DNA from: Anaerococcus nagyae
GTDB lineage: Bacteria > Bacillota > Clostridia > Tissierellales > Peptoniphilaceae
Direction: 5' to 3'
DNA: 64,000 nt
NCBI RefSeq assembly: GCF_017874535.1
Contig: NZ_JAGGLS010000001.1
Coordinates: 368,870 to 432,869 of the forward strand
A program made the translations under genes and the position numbers. Shown piece by piece: positions 17,645 to 31,039 of the stretch (its first letter is position 1; each line of letters begins with the position of its first letter). Below the pieces are notes generated by a model. It was not told the DNA's origin, ran no database searches, and saw only the letters and a list, made by a program, of their open reading frames with translations.

Positions 17645-19401
17645 TATGCCTCCCTTTGTAGTCCGCCAATTTCTTGGTCAATTTCATTTTTTATATCTTT
17701 AAGCTTATCTATATCATCTTCATGTATAAACTTAGCTCTGGTTATTTTCTCATGAACCGGTAGATCTTCTAAATTGTCTAATTCCACTCCGGCTGATAAG
17801 GCTTCTAATGATCTATCGTAATTATATAAAATCAAATCAAGCATGATATTTTGTTTTTTAAGTGAACAATAAGTATCTACATCATGGAAGGCATTTTGTT
17901 GTAAATAGTCTTCTCTAAGAGATTTTGTTACATCAAGCTTAAGTTTATCATCATCAGAAAGCGCATCACGACCAACTAATCTTACGACTTCTTGAAGTGA
18001 TTGTTCTTGAGCGAGTAAACTCATAGCACGTTTTCTCATAGTTGAGAACTCTTCGTTGACGTTAGTATCTATATATCTATCCATCTTATCTTGATATAGA
18101 GAATAAGAATTCAACCAGTTAATAGCTGGGAAGTGACGTTGGTAGGATAGATCATAATCTAAGCCCCAGAATACTTTTACTATACGTAAAGTAGCTTGAG
18201 TAACTGGTTCTGAAAGATCTCCTCCTGGAGGACTTACAGCTCCTATAACAGTTAGACTTCCTTCCTCATCCCTATTTCCTAAAACTTCAACCTTACCACT
18301 TCTTTCATAGAAATCTGCAATTCTACTTGCAAGATAAGCTGGGAAACCTTCATCTCCTGGCATCTCTTCCAAACGTCCAGACATTTCACGAAGTGCCTCT
18401 GCCCAACGGCTTGTTGAGTCAGCCATCATAGCTACATTGTAACCCATATCTCTAAAGTATTCTCCAAGTGTAATACCTGTATAGATACTTGCCTCACGGG
18501 CAGCTACTGGCATGTTTGATGTATTGGCAATAAGAACTGTACGTTTCATTATTGACTCACCAGTTTTTGGATCAACTAGTTCTGGGAATTCGTTAAGTAC
18601 ATCTGTCATCTCGTTACCACGTTCACCACAACCTACATAAACTACCATATCTGCATCAGCAAATTTTGCGATTTGGTGTTGAACTACTGTCTTACCAGAT
18701 CCAAATGGTCCTGGAATTGCAGATGTACCACCTTTAGCTACTGGGAAGAAGGTATCTATAACTCTTTGTCCTGTAATAAGAGGTTCATCTGGGTCAAGTT
18801 TTCTTTTTGATGGACGAGCCTTTCTTACTGGCCATTTTTGAATCATATTGATTTCTTTATCACCATCTTCTGTTTCAATTATAGCTATAGTTTCTTCAAC
18901 TGTGTATGAACCTTCTTTGATATCCTTTAATTTTCCAGAAATACCAAAAGGTACCATAATTTTGTGTGTAAGTACTGTAGTTTCTTCAACTGTACCTAAA
19001 ATATCTCCTGATCCAACTTCATTTCCAGCTTCCATAGTAGGTTTGAATTCCCATTTTGTCTCACGATTAAGTGCTGGAGCTGTAACTCCTCTTTTTAGGA
19101 AATTGCCTGCTAAATCTTCTAGTTTTTGAAGTGGTCTTTGGATACCATCATACATATGTTCAAGCATACCAGGTCCAAGTTCAACAGATAGAGGGTGTCC
19201 TGTAGATATTACCTCATCCCCAGGACCTATTCCTGTTGTTTCTTCATATACCTGAATACTTGCAACATCTCCCCTCATCTCTATTATTTCGCCGATGAGC
19301 TTATCTTTTGATACCTCAACCACATCATAGATATTAGCATCAGATAATCCGCTAGCTTCTATCAATGGTCCTGATACTTTAGTAATTTTACCTTGTTTCA
19401 A
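17644..19401 (-). CDS. ntpA: V-type ATP synthase subunit A (catalytic)
   Basis: 585 residues, the catalytic V1 subunit. The P-loop GPFGSGKTV follows TSAIP (~residue 230), the catalytic region has [15 protein letters not shown], and SVSPPGGD-type text appears as [15 protein letters not shown]. The bulge domain typical of A subunits (residues ~115-190) is present, distinguishing it from B. Coupled to ATP hydrolysis or synthesis at the membrane. Confidence 0.97.
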   Translation of the reverse strand: MKQGKITKVSGPLIEASGLSDANIYDVVEVSKDKLIGEIIEMRGDVASIQVYEETTGIGPGDEVISTGHPLSVELGPGMLEHMYDGIQRPLQKLEDLAGNFLKRGVTAPALNRETKWEFKPTMEAGNEVGSGDILGTVEETTVLTHKIMVPFGISGKLKDIKEGSYTVEETIAIIETEDGDKEINMIQKWPVRKARPSKRKLDPDEPLITGQRVIDTFFPVAKGGTSAIPGPFGSGKTVVQHQIAKFADADMVVYVGCGERGNEMTDVLNEFPELVDPKTGESIMKRTVLIANTSNMPVAAREASIYTGITLGEYFRDMGYNVAMMADSTSRWAEALREMSGRLEEMPGDEGFPAYLASRIADFYERSGKVEVLGNRDEEGSLTVIGAVSPPGGDLSEPVTQATLRIVKVFWGLDYDLSYQRHFPAINWLNSYSLYQDKMDRYIDTNVNEEFSTMRKRAMSLLAQEQSLQEVVRLVGRDALSDDDKLKLDVTKSLREDYLQQNAFHDVDTYCSLKKQNIMLDLILYNYDRSLEALSAGVELDNLEDLPVHEKITRAKFIHEDDIDKLKDIKNEIDQEIGGLQREA

Positions 19402-19412
19402 ATTAAGCTCCT

Positions 19413-19733
19413 TTAATTTAGAATATTGGCTCCAACAGCTTTTTCTACTGACTTATTAATATCAGCAAGACCTATTCCCATAGAGCCTTTGTTGCCTGGA
19501 ATAAGTATTATAGCTGGAGTCATTTGATCTCTATATTTATCAATTGTAGATGGAATTTGTTGTGCAAATTTTTCTGTAATAAATATTACACCAACATCCT
19601 CTTTGGCAAGAGATTTGATAGTATCTGCTGCCTCTTTGCCATCTATAACTGTATATACTTCTACACCGAGTGCCTTAAATGCAAGGACTGAGTCCTTATC
19701 CCCGATTACTGCTACTCTATGCATATGTTTCAC
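19413..19733 (-). CDS. ntpG: V-type ATP synthase subunit F
   Basis: 106 residues, small alpha/beta protein with the start [20 protein letters not shown] and the later block [14 protein letters not shown], typical of V/A-ATPase subunit F (named NtpG in Enterococcus). It binds the rotor shaft D. It overlaps the subunit C gene by 17 nt and is followed 11 nt later by subunit A. Confidence 0.94.
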   Translation of the reverse strand: MKHMHRVAVIGDKDSVLAFKALGVEVYTVIDGKEAADTIKSLAKEDVGVIFITEKFAQQIPSTIDKYRDQMTPAIILIPGNKGSMGIGLADINKSVEKAVGANILN

Positions 19734-20781
19734 GCAACCTTTCTAAAGTAAATTCCCTTGGAAGAGAATTTAATTTTGATACTAAAATGATCCTTAGATT
19801 TTTAATTTCAGTTTCCTTAGAAATTATATAATTCATCAAAACCTCAGGACCATAGGTCATGGATTTTGCTTTCCTTGAATAATCCATTTGATGATCATCT
19901 ATAGACTTTTCTAAATCAAGTAGATTTTCATCCATCGACTTATCACTATCTATAGTATTAACTATATATTTATTGATATTTTCATTTGAAAGTTTAACTA
20001 CTACTTGATTAATATCAACTGCATAAAAGTCATCGAATTTAGAAAGTTCAATATATCCACCGTCTATTAATGCATCTTTAAGGTCATCTAGACTAGCATC
20101 TTGTGCTTTTATACGTATAAGAGTTTTGATATTTATAAGGTCAATACGTTCTTTAGTATATTTTGTCAAATCATCTAGACCTATTTGCTCAGCATCCTCT
20201 AAAAGTTTTTCATAATAATACTTATCCAAAGTCATATCAATATATTTTGGGTTATTTGTTTCTCTAAACCTATTAAGAGCATCTTTTGCATAATCTAGGT
20301 ACACATCATTAGGATTAACTGATTTATTAAAAGGCTCATAACCTTTTATATCAAGACTTTCTAAAAATCCTAAATCTACGCTGTCTTCATTAGAAAGCAT
20401 CTTTTTGATATAGGCTAAATCAATATTGCCTATATCACTATATAAGTGAGTGTATACTTCCTCTTGCACTATTTCTTTTACCATTACCTTAAGGTTATGA
20501 AAATTATATCTTTCTCTAAAGTATTGTAAAAGTTCCTTTTCACCAGATGTGCTTTCTATAAGCTCATAGGATTTTTTTAATTCAGTATCGAGTATTTTTT
20601 CGTATTCTTCTGGACGGTTAAGAGCTTGGATAGCTTCCCTATAAGAAGAATCGTTTAAGGCCGCTAGGACTTCTCCTAGGTCATCATAGTCGTTTAATCT
20701 TTCTAAATCATTTTTTGTAAGGAGGTTTTTTTCATATAGTCTTGTTGAGATAGATCCACCTATATAGTTATCTCTATTCAT
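19717..20781 (-). CDS. ntpC: V-type ATP synthase subunit C
   Basis: 354 residues, mostly helical, of the V0 subunit d/C family that joins the rotor shaft to the c-ring. The N-terminal [20 protein letters not shown] and the closing [17 protein letters not shown] block fit the family. It sits between subunit E (10 nt) and subunit F (17 nt overlap), the conserved gene order. Confidence 0.93.
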   Translation of the reverse strand: MNRDNYIGGSISTRLYEKNLLTKNDLERLNDYDDLGEVLAALNDSSYREAIQALNRPEEYEKILDTELKKSYELIESTSGEKELLQYFRERYNFHNLKVMVKEIVQEEVYTHLYSDIGNIDLAYIKKMLSNEDSVDLGFLESLDIKGYEPFNKSVNPNDVYLDYAKDALNRFRETNNPKYIDMTLDKYYYEKLLEDAEQIGLDDLTKYTKERIDLINIKTLIRIKAQDASLDDLKDALIDGGYIELSKFDDFYAVDINQVVVKLSNENINKYIVNTIDSDKSMDENLLDLEKSIDDHQMDYSRKAKSMTYGPEVLMNYIISKETEIKNLRIILVSKLNSLPREFTLERLRETYA

Positions 20782-20791
20782 TTAAGCCTCC

Positions 20792-21343
20792 TTACTTAAA
20801 AATTTCATCAGAAATTTGTTTTCTTATATTATCGATGTTATATTTTATTATCGAAGAAAATCTGTTATCGTATTCGATTTTACCAGATTTTACTACAAAG
20901 CCATCTTCTACTGTATCGTCTGATACTTTTAGGCCCTTAAAGTTTTCATTTTTTAGAGCATCTTTATGTTTTTTTGATAGTAAAATCTCACCGTTTATAA
21001 TATTGGATTTGTTAAGAGTATTTTCTACATATCTCTTATATGAATCAGAATCTAGATTTTTTAAATTTTCTAAAAGTTCATCAACAACTTTATCAATAAC
21101 CTGATTTTTAGCATTAATCTCAATATCACGTGATTGTCTTTCAGTTGACACAGTTTCGTTTTTTCTTATAGTCTCTGCTTCTTTTTTTGCACTTTCTATA
21201 ATTTCACGAGCCCTTTTATCAGCTTCATTTCTTTTTTCATTTATTATCTCATTAGCTTTAGCATTCGCTTCATCTAATATCTTTTGACTTTCAGTATTTC
21301 CTTCGTTAATAATTGATTCTAATATTACTTCAAGATTATTCAT
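20792..21343 (-). CDS. ntpE: V-type ATP synthase subunit E
   Basis: 183 residues, beginning with a charged coiled coil (residues ~1-100, rich in E/K/A, such as IINEKRNEADKRAREIIESA) and ending with a small globular domain containing DDTVEDGFVVKSGKIEYDN. This matches peripheral stalk subunit E. Position between K and C is standard. The sequence is fast-evolving, but context makes the call firm. Confidence 0.92.
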   Translation of the reverse strand: MNNLEVILESIINEGNTESQKILDEANAKANEIINEKRNEADKRAREIIESAKKEAETIRKNETVSTERQSRDIEINAKNQVIDKVVDELLENLKNLDSDSYKRYVENTLNKSNIINGEILLSKKHKDALKNENFKGLKVSDDTVEDGFVVKSGKIEYDNRFSSIIKYNIDNIRKQISDEIFK

Positions 21344-21358
21344 AATCTTTTCCTAATA

Positions 21359-23752
<2,394 letters not shown>

Positions 23753-23766
<14 letters not shown>

Positions 23767-24076
23767 CTTCTACAATCCTTTCTGTAAGATTATCAATAAT
23801 AGTCTTAACATTTGATTTTTTCGTATTTATTATTTTGTTTGAAGCTTCTCTGGCATTTTGAAGGATAGGCTCCTTTTCAGCTTGAGCATTTTTATTAGCT
23901 TCATCAATGAGACCTTTAGCTTTATTATTTGCATCTGCTATGATTTTTTTATATTCATCATCAGCCGATACTTTAGCATCTCTTAGAATTTGTGATGACT
24001 TTTCTTTTGCATCACTGACACCACGACTAGCAGCATCTTCAGCCTCTTTGATTTTGATTAAAATATCATCTGCCAT
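23753..24076 (-). CDS. ntpF: V-type ATP synthase subunit H/G-like peripheral stalk protein
   Basis: 107 residues, nearly all charged amphipathic helix (IKEAEDAASRGVSDAKEKSS onward, with repeated Ala/Lys/Glu). It is the first gene of the operon, where NtpF sits in Enterococcus. It would pair with subunit E to form the peripheral stalk. The preceding GGGGGTG is a usable SD. No enzymatic motif is expected. Confidence 0.9.
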
Positions 24077-24259
24077 TTTTCACCCCCTACGTAACATTAC
24101 TTAAATTATACCCTAAAACCGAGTTTTTAAGTAGTTTTTCTCTATAAATTAAAGAAAAATTTAACAATCAAATAATAGTGATTATTGTAAGTTATATCAT
24201 TGAACAATATATATTATGTTTTATTATTCTTTTTTTATTATATAAATTATTAATCCATT

Positions 24260-24306
24260 TAAATAAAAACGGAAGCTAGCAATTTTTATAGCTAAGTCCC
24301 GTTTTG
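24260..24306 (-). terminator. Terminator after nrdB
   Basis: AAAACGG (24266-24272) pairs with CCGTTTT (24299-24305), with inner pairing around GCTAGC/GCTA. The minus-strand exit is TTCCGTTTTTATTT. It lies just 3' of nrdB and upstream of the V-ATPase promoter region. Confidence 0.75.
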
Positions 24307-24324
24307 TAAAATTTAATTTAGTTT

Positions 24325-25383
24325 TTATAAATCATCTTCAATTATAGAAGACTTAGAATATGCTGATACCTTCGCCTCAAAGAAGTCTGTCTTTACTTGA
24401 TTTGGATCCGCATATTCTTCTACCCACTTCATTGAATCTGGCACTTCATTATATCCTTCATATAAAGAATCAAAGCCTAAGCCTTTTGCTCTTAGGTTTC
24501 CAAGATACTTGATATAATCTTCTACCATCTTCCCGTTTAAACCTGCTATATTATCACCTATAGCGTATTTCCCCCAGGATATTTCTTCTTCTACACCTTC
24601 TTTTAGCATAGCTTGATAATATTTGATATGCTCATCTGTAAATAGATCAGCTCTTTCTTTTCTAAGATCATTTATTAGGGACCTAAATAACCATAAGTGA
24701 GTGTTTTCATCTCGGTTTATATACCTAATCTCTTGAACTGTCCCTGGCATCTTACCATTACGTCCTAGGTTATAGAAGAAAGAAAAGCCTGAGTAAAAGT
24801 ATATTCCTTCTAGAATATAGTTAGCTATAAGGGCCTTCATAAAATTAAACTCATCATCTTTTTCTAAAAAGTCATTATATTGGTCGCCAATGTATTCATT
24901 TCTATGAAGCAAATGTTCATCATCTTTCCACATATAAAGAATTTTAGTACGCTCTTCTGGTGAGCATATTGTATCTAGTATATATGAATAGGATTGAGAG
25001 TGAATGGACTCTTGATAGGTCTGTATTGATAAACAAAGGTTAATTTCATTTGCTGTTACATAGGTTTGTAGATTTGGTAAATTAGCTGTTTGTATAGAAT
25101 CTAGATATGTTAAAAATGAAATTATCCTATCAAATGCAAATTTCTCATGCTCATCTAGATTTCTATAGTCTTTTATATCTTGGTTTAGATTAATCTCCTC
25201 TGGTATCCAGAAGTTATTCATAGCTTGTCTATACCAATCACTCGTCCATGTATATTTTAAGTTATTAAAGTCATTAAGGTTGGTAGTATTTCCTTGGATA
25301 ATTTTTCTTTTAGAAAGATCAATATCCCCATCTTCGTTGAAAATACCACGTTTTTCAACTTCTCTTTTTTTACTATCTTCCAT
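24325..25383 (-). CDS. nrdB: Ribonucleoside-diphosphate reductase class I, beta subunit
   Basis: 352 residues. All metal ligands of the class I R2 fold are present: Asp95 (LTYLDSIQTANLP), Glu125 and His128 (YQESIHSQSYSYI), Glu192 (LEGIYFYSGF), Glu226 and His229 (RDENTHLWLF). Tyr132 lies at the position of the Escherichia coli radical tyrosine Y122, so this looks like a tyrosyl-radical enzyme. It supplies the radical for NrdA (34211-36739), from which it is separated by about 9 kb, unlike the usual nrdAB operon. No NrdR-like box was found before it. SD AAGGAG precedes the ATG. Confidence 0.95.
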   Translation of the reverse strand: MEDSKKREVEKRGIFNEDGDIDLSKRKIIQGNTTNLNDFNNLKYTWTSDWYRQAMNNFWIPEEINLNQDIKDYRNLDEHEKFAFDRIISFLTYLDSIQTANLPNLQTYVTANEINLCLSIQTYQESIHSQSYSYILDTICSPEERTKILYMWKDDEHLLHRNEYIGDQYNDFLEKDDEFNFMKALIANYILEGIYFYSGFSFFYNLGRNGKMPGTVQEIRYINRDENTHLWLFRSLINDLRKERADLFTDEHIKYYQAMLKEGVEEEISWGKYAIGDNIAGLNGKMVEDYIKYLGNLRAKGLGFDSLYEGYNEVPDSMKWVEEYADPNQVKTDFFEAKVSAYSKSSIIEDDL

Positions 25384-25501
25384 TTAATTTCTCCTTATTT
25401 ATACTTTAATAAAGCTTTAAAATTATAAGCTTTATTTTTACTACTTTAAAGATATTATACGCTTATAAAGTTAATTATAAATCTTGGAAGAAGCAAAGGA
25501 C

Positions 25502-28500
25502 TTACTCAACTTTTATGTCAAGCCTCTTAGTCTTTTGTGCGTAGGATTGTTTACTTGCCTCAATTTTTACAGTATATGTTCCAGCTTTTAAGAATGTAGC
25601 TTTAAAGTTTGCTTGCCCTTTATAGGTAGTTTGAAAAGTCTTTTGGGCAATCTCTTTATCATCTTCATTTATCACTGTGAATTTTACACTGGCATCTTTT
25701 AGATTTAAGCCTTTTTCATCTTTTATAAGTACTGGTAAGTTTATTTGAGTCCTTTTCTTATATGAATCCTTTAGGTCTAAAACTTCTATATCAATTGGCT
25801 TTTTGTTTGGATCTATAAAATTTACTTCATAGCTTGCTTTTAATTTATCATTGCTACCTTCTTTTGAACTTATTTCTATTTTATAGACTCCTGGTCCCAT
25901 GCTTCTATTTGGTTGAATATATACTACAGCATTACCATTGTTATCTGTTACTTTTTCTAGTGAATAATCAAAATTATTTGGACCAGTTACTCTAACATTT
26001 AATGGATACGCTTTTTTTAGATTATTATCAAAATCTTTGATCTTTAGGCTAATAGCTGCCTTATCACCATAGTAAAATACTTTCTTATTAGGAGTAAAGT
26101 CAACTTTTATGGTATTAGTCTTTTCTTTTACACTAAACTTTGTGGTTTCCTTACACTCTCCATTGTTTGGAGAACTTGCCTTAACTTCAACTTGATATTC
26201 TCCAGCTTTGCTATTCTTATCAGGATAGTAATTATAGATTGTTTGCCCTTGGCTATTGGTCTTACCAGTATTACTATGGACTTCTCCATCAGGTCCTGTG
26301 ATTTTTATAGCTAAATTAGCGTAAGCTAGGTTCTTATCCCCTGCTTTTGTATGGATATTAAGTTCTACCCTTTCTCCAGCTTCATATTCATTTTTACTAG
26401 GGTTTAGACTCATACTTATTTTTTCATCTGTAGGAGGAGCTGGTTCTGGGTTTATTTCTCCTATACTAATATCAAAGTTATTTTCATAATCCTCATAACC
26501 TTGACCCATAACTTTTACATTTAGCTTATAAGTCCCACTTTCCTTTATGTGATAAGTATATAGATTCATCTTTATATTACCATTAGAATCTGTATACCCC
26601 TCTACTTGTTTGCCATCTGCTAGATTTACTCTAACTAGAGCATACCTTAAATTTCTACCTGATTGATCTTTAACATTTATAGATACTGGCAAGTATTCAT
26701 TTAATTGTAAATTTTCTTTGCCTAAGTTGACATCAACTTTAAAATTATTAATTTTAGGAGTATCTTTTTTGATATACACATCTATAGTTTTGCTAACTCC
26801 TGATCCATCAGCTGCTGTTAAAGTTATTTTTGCGGATCCATCTCTAATTGCTCTTACTTCTCCTTTAGTATTTACACTTGCTACATAAGGATTTGAAGAT
26901 TTGAAGTTAATGTTTTTATTTGCTGCATCAGCTGGCAAAACTTCTACATCTAATTTCTGACTATCTCCAGGACTTAAATTTAAAGTCTCATGATTTACAA
27001 TAATATTTTCAACCTTTTTACTGGTTGGTTTGGGATTATTATCATCATTATCATCTGGGTCCACATAAGAGCCTGATGGTTTTGTAAAGGCCTTCACACA
27101 TACATTAGTATTAGCCATTTGGTTTGTTAAGTCCATCCAATTATAGCCATCATAAGATATATAAGATTGGCCACCAGCTGCTCTTGCTCTAGAAGAGTAG
27201 CCCCATATAGGTGCTTCCACTGGTATAGGATAGTTATATCCTGTTGTAGTAAACTTGATAATTGGTGCAAAATAGGCTCCTCTTGGTATTTGTTGAGGAT
27301 TAATTCTTATAGTAGTGTAACCAGCATATTTTATATTGCCCTCAGCTACTTTAACCCTATTATTAAAGCCACTATTGCCACCTATATTAGTATTTACATA
27401 AACTTCATAATCCATGTTATTAGTTGGAACAAAGACACCAACTTCTGTAATTTGTAAGTTTTGATTGGTTGGACCAAATACATTAGAAAACCATCCTACT
27501 GTTCCCATCCCTATATTATCAGTCATTCCAAGGGGATCGTGATACCATATAGACTTATCTCTTTCTTTATTTCTAAGTTTAAATATACAGTTACTTGTTC
27601 CGATTATAGAGTCATAGTAGGATACATAATAATATCCTCCCATATTACCCCAACCAGTGCCCCATGAATTTTTAACAAGCCATGCGCCATTACCTGGTGC
27701 ACCCCATTTAAAATTATTTGCACTATAATTATCATCCCAACCTACGATAGTAACGGCATGGTTGCCCCAACCATTTCCATAGTTGTTATGGCCCATTGTG
27801 TAAAAATTCGTGTAGTATTCGTTACCATTTACTGTAGTATAGGCAGCTCCATATTCCATGATTGCTCTTTTTAGTGTAGCAGTATCATTAGCATTTCTAA
27901 CATCCGGTATATACATAGCACTTTCTAGCTCTTTTACAGGCTTTACATATGCGGGAGATGAGAAATCATAAGGATCGTAAGGCTCATCTCTTTCAGATAT
28001 AGGTCCAGACCATCTAGCTAAATAAGCTGCTGAAATCCTACAATTTCCCCCATCTTTTGGACCCCAATCGTATCCATGAGTATTTCTTAAGTTCTTTTCA
28101 GAAAAATCAGTTGATTCACGAGGCAATAAAACTGATTCTGCTGATCCGTAAGTAGCAAAGGCCCAGCAAGACCCATTAGGTCCTTGATTTCTAACAGGTG
28201 TTACTCTTCCTTCATCTCTTAGATCATAACTTGCTGGCAAATAACTTGCCATTTGTCTATCTGGTGCAGGATTATCTATAGAGTCATAGTCTGTATAGAT
28301 TTGCAAAGGATCTGGCCTAACTCCATTTTTTTCTCCCTCTTCACTTGATAAATGCCTATTAAACATAGGGTTTTGTTGGGGACTTTCAATCTCCAAGTCA
28401 TCTATCAGCTGATCATCATCTAAGCTAAAATGATTTTCAGAATCTTCTAGTTCACTTTTTTGCATGTTGACACCATTATCACTTGCATAAGCAGGCAAAG

Positions 28501-28561
28501 AGCCGCAGCTTAGGCCAATGATTAGTAACAATGAAATTAAGATATTTTTTTTCTTTTTCAT
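25502..28561 (-). CDS. Secreted papain-like (C1) cysteine protease with BIg2 and Ig-like repeats
   Basis: About 1019 residues from the ATG at 28561. I chose this start because GAGGA precedes it; an upstream ATG at 28588 lacks an SD. A signal peptide (KKKKNILISLLLIIGLS, cleavage near PAYA) is followed by a C1 peptidase domain with catalytic Cys132 (NGSCWAFATYGSAES), His (GWGNHAVTIVGWDD) and Asn (WLVKNSWGTGWG). A lectin-like segment, a BIg2 domain (~residues 525-600, LSPGDSQKLDVEVLPADAA) and about four Ig/MG2-like repeats follow. No LPXTG or membrane anchor is visible at the C-terminus (LDIKVE), so it should be released or held non-covalently. Target unknown. Confidence 0.88.
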   Translation of the reverse strand: MKKKKNILISLLLIIGLSCGSLPAYASDNGVNMQKSELEDSENHFSLDDDQLIDDLEIESPQQNPMFNRHLSSEEGEKNGVRPDPLQIYTDYDSIDNPAPDRQMASYLPASYDLRDEGRVTPVRNQGPNGSCWAFATYGSAESVLLPRESTDFSEKNLRNTHGYDWGPKDGGNCRISAAYLARWSGPISERDEPYDPYDFSSPAYVKPVKELESAMYIPDVRNANDTATLKRAIMEYGAAYTTVNGNEYYTNFYTMGHNNYGNGWGNHAVTIVGWDDNYSANNFKWGAPGNGAWLVKNSWGTGWGNMGGYYYVSYYDSIIGTSNCIFKLRNKERDKSIWYHDPLGMTDNIGMGTVGWFSNVFGPTNQNLQITEVGVFVPTNNMDYEVYVNTNIGGNSGFNNRVKVAEGNIKYAGYTTIRINPQQIPRGAYFAPIIKFTTTGYNYPIPVEAPIWGYSSRARAAGGQSYISYDGYNWMDLTNQMANTNVCVKAFTKPSGSYVDPDDNDDNNPKPTSKKVENIIVNHETLNLSPGDSQKLDVEVLPADAANKNINFKSSNPYVASVNTKGEVRAIRDGSAKITLTAADGSGVSKTIDVYIKKDTPKINNFKVDVNLGKENLQLNEYLPVSINVKDQSGRNLRYALVRVNLADGKQVEGYTDSNGNIKMNLYTYHIKESGTYKLNVKVMGQGYEDYENNFDISIGEINPEPAPPTDEKISMSLNPSKNEYEAGERVELNIHTKAGDKNLAYANLAIKITGPDGEVHSNTGKTNSQGQTIYNYYPDKNSKAGEYQVEVKASSPNNGECKETTKFSVKEKTNTIKVDFTPNKKVFYYGDKAAISLKIKDFDNNLKKAYPLNVRVTGPNNFDYSLEKVTDNNGNAVVYIQPNRSMGPGVYKIEISSKEGSNDKLKASYEVNFIDPNKKPIDIEVLDLKDSYKKRTQINLPVLIKDEKGLNLKDASVKFTVINEDDKEIAQKTFQTTYKGQANFKATFLKAGTYTVKIEASKQSYAQKTKRLDIKVE

Positions 28562-28667
28562 AACTATCCTCGCATAAATATATTTCATATATATTTATAT
28601 AAAATATAAATTTTTTTGTCAAGTTATAAATTCCTTATTAATTTAATATAGGAATTGCAATAAATGG

Positions 28668-28709
28668 ACAAAAAAAGATATAGGCAAGTTTATAATACTG
28701 CCTATATCT
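28668..28709 (-). terminator. Terminator of the TetR/MMPL/heptad operon
   Basis: AGATATAGGCA (28677-28687) pairs perfectly with TGCCTATATCT (28699-28709). On the minus strand it runs into TTTTTTT. It lies 11 nt after the stop of the heptad-repeat gene. Confidence 0.88.
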
Positions 28710-28719
28710 AAAAAGTTTA

Positions 28720-31029
28720 TTATTTAATTTTTTCGATTATTCTAGATCTTGTTTCAAAATCATCTGTGCTTCCACTTATTGAATTATTTTCTTTTGCCAT
28801 TTTTGACATTTGATCTAGGATATCTTTTACTTCTGTTAGATCTCCAGTTTTTTCTGTAAGCTTATCTATACCTTCTGCCTTATATCTTCTAAGACCTTCA
28901 TCAAATTCACCATATTTTGAAACATAAGTATCAGATCCTTCTTTTAATTGAAGAGCTCCGTTTCTAAGTTCAAGCACTCCATTATTTAAGTCATTAATGC
29001 CTTTTGACATTGGATTTATAGCTGTTTCATTAATATTAGCTAAGGCAGATAAAGCTTTTGATCTTTCTTCAAATTGAGATAAACCACCAGAAAGTTTTTC
29101 TGAACCACTTCTTAACTCAGCTGATTTAGAATCTAATTGATTCATTGCTCCTGTAAGTTTTTCTACACCTTCTTGATTTTGAATTGTACCAGCTTTAAGC
29201 TTGCTTGAACCCGCTTTAATTTTACCAGTTGCTTCATCTAGCATTACTATTGATTTTTGAAGTTTTCCTATATCACTCTTTGAGAATCCTTCATCAATTT
29301 GTGCTATACCTTTTGATAAGCCTTGAGATGCTTTGCTTAATTGTCCTTTTGATTCGTTTAATTTTGTGCTAAGCTCTCCTGTACCTTGGCTTGCTTTTGC
29401 AATACCTGCTGATAATTGACCTGATCCAGCAGATAATTCGCTAAGACTACTAGCTAAAGCTCCTGTTACTTGGGCATTTGCCTTTAGATTCTCTGCTTGA
29501 GCATATAAACCTTGTTCAAGTTGTCTTATAGTGTATACTTCATCAGCGTATACTCCTTCACTATCCTTGCTTTCAATGCTTGCTGCTAATCCTTCAAGGG
29601 CAGTTGCTTTTGCTGTTATGTCTTCTACACTTGCTCCAACGCTTGGTGCATTTTGTGCTGTTTGGTTTAATTTATCAATACCTTGGTTAAGTGTCTTTGA
29701 TGATTCTTCAAGTTTATTTAAACCAGCATTAAGCTCTCCGACGCTTGTTGCCATAGGATCTATACTTTGACCAAATTTATCAATGCCAGATTTTAGACTA
29801 GCTAAAGAATCTGTAAGCTTACTCATATCCTGATCGCCTGAAATTGATGAGGTTTTTGATCTAAGCGTACCTGTTGCCTTGTTTAATTGAGCTATACCAT
29901 CATCTAGTTCACTAGCTCCATTTTGAAGTTCTTGTGCACCTTTATTTAATTTAGTCATATTTGAATTGATTTTGCTAACACCTTGTGTATATTGGTTAAC
30001 TCCATTATTTAGCTTAGAACTACCAGTATTTAATTGGCTTACAGCTGATTGTATTGGTTTAATCTTTCCTGGAAGTGTGCTAAAGGCACTTGATAGTTGA
30101 TTAAATCCATTTTGAAGCTGAGCTGATCCATCAGCTAATCTTTCAGTACCATTAGATAGTTTACCTATACCTTGATTTAAGCTTTGACTACCTTCTTTTA
30201 ATTGGCTTGAAGCATCCACTAACTTATCTGCATTAGAAGTAAGTTGATCAACACCATCGCTTAAATCATCTAGAGATGAAAGACTAGTATCTTCTTGAAA
30301 AAGTTCATTTGTTATAACTGTATAAACTTCTGTTGGTTCATAGTCTTTAACATCCATTTCAATTTCCATTTTATCTTTAAACTTATCTAGCTTATCATTA
30401 CCTAATATTCCATCAAAGTTTTCTCTAAGACCTGGTGTAAGAACTCCACTTACTATTTGATTTTTACCATCTTTTACAACTTTACCATCACCAGCGTCAA
30501 TATTTGATACTTGATCATCATCAAAGGTAATTTCTGTAACTACTACATAAGGTGAAAATACTTTTCTATCTTTACCATCAACTTTTGCAGTTTCTTCAGT
30601 GTTATTTACTGCTTCAGTAACTACTTTAAGATGTCCAGATTTACCTTTAAGATCTTCAAATTTAACTTCTTTACCATCAAGAAAGTATTTTACACTTACA
30701 TCTACTGGAAGTTCTTTATCTGTGCTTCCTTGATAGTAAACATCCTTATCATCTGAATTCCAGTTGATATATCCATCTTTTGTTTCAATTTTTTCATCTG
30801 TTTCAAGATTCTTGATATTTTCTAAGTCAGACTTATCTTTGATCTTTACATTTTTATCGCCATTAATCCAAACAGAAACAGTTTTATCCTTTACTTTTCC
30901 AGAATCCTGCGTAACATATATTGTTTCACTTTTACGAGCTAAAGGTTCTGAATCAGCATAGGCAAGATTTGTACCTAAAACAGAACTTACTGTAACTGCT
31001 GCAAGGACTTTTACAAAATTCTTTTTCAT
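28720..31029 (-). CDS. Secreted/membrane-associated heptad-repeat protein (LXXG-type repeats, YhgE-like)
   Basis: 769 residues with an N-terminal signal sequence ending near NLAYA (residues 1-25). Residues ~30-260 form an extracellular beta-rich domain. From ~265 to ~730 come dozens of seven-residue repeats of the form LxxGxxx (for example LNQGIGKLSNGTERLADGSA), predicted to form a long helical rod. Such proteins are encoded next to MMPL-type transporters in Firmicutes and Actinobacteria. It is downstream of the MMPL gene (10 nt) under a TetR regulator, so it is probably a periplasm-side partner of that exporter. No C-terminal membrane helix is evident. Confidence 0.85.
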   Translation of the reverse strand: MKKNFVKVLAAVTVSSVLGTNLAYADSEPLARKSETIYVTQDSGKVKDKTVSVWINGDKNVKIKDKSDLENIKNLETDEKIETKDGYINWNSDDKDVYYQGSTDKELPVDVSVKYFLDGKEVKFEDLKGKSGHLKVVTEAVNNTEETAKVDGKDRKVFSPYVVVTEITFDDDQVSNIDAGDGKVVKDGKNQIVSGVLTPGLRENFDGILGNDKLDKFKDKMEIEMDVKDYEPTEVYTVITNELFQEDTSLSSLDDLSDGVDQLTSNADKLVDASSQLKEGSQSLNQGIGKLSNGTERLADGSAQLQNGFNQLSSAFSTLPGKIKPIQSAVSQLNTGSSKLNNGVNQYTQGVSKINSNMTKLNKGAQELQNGASELDDGIAQLNKATGTLRSKTSSISGDQDMSKLTDSLASLKSGIDKFGQSIDPMATSVGELNAGLNKLEESSKTLNQGIDKLNQTAQNAPSVGASVEDITAKATALEGLAASIESKDSEGVYADEVYTIRQLEQGLYAQAENLKANAQVTGALASSLSELSAGSGQLSAGIAKASQGTGELSTKLNESKGQLSKASQGLSKGIAQIDEGFSKSDIGKLQKSIVMLDEATGKIKAGSSKLKAGTIQNQEGVEKLTGAMNQLDSKSAELRSGSEKLSGGLSQFEERSKALSALANINETAINPMSKGINDLNNGVLELRNGALQLKEGSDTYVSKYGEFDEGLRRYKAEGIDKLTEKTGDLTEVKDILDQMSKMAKENNSISGSTDDFETRSRIIEKIK

Positions 31030-31039
31030 TAATTTCCTC

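Noticed and set aside
28720..31029. Heptad repeats of the MMPL-linked protein as a tandem DNA repeat or CRISPR-like array
   Set aside because: The periodicity is at the protein level only; the DNA units differ and lie within one intact reading frame.
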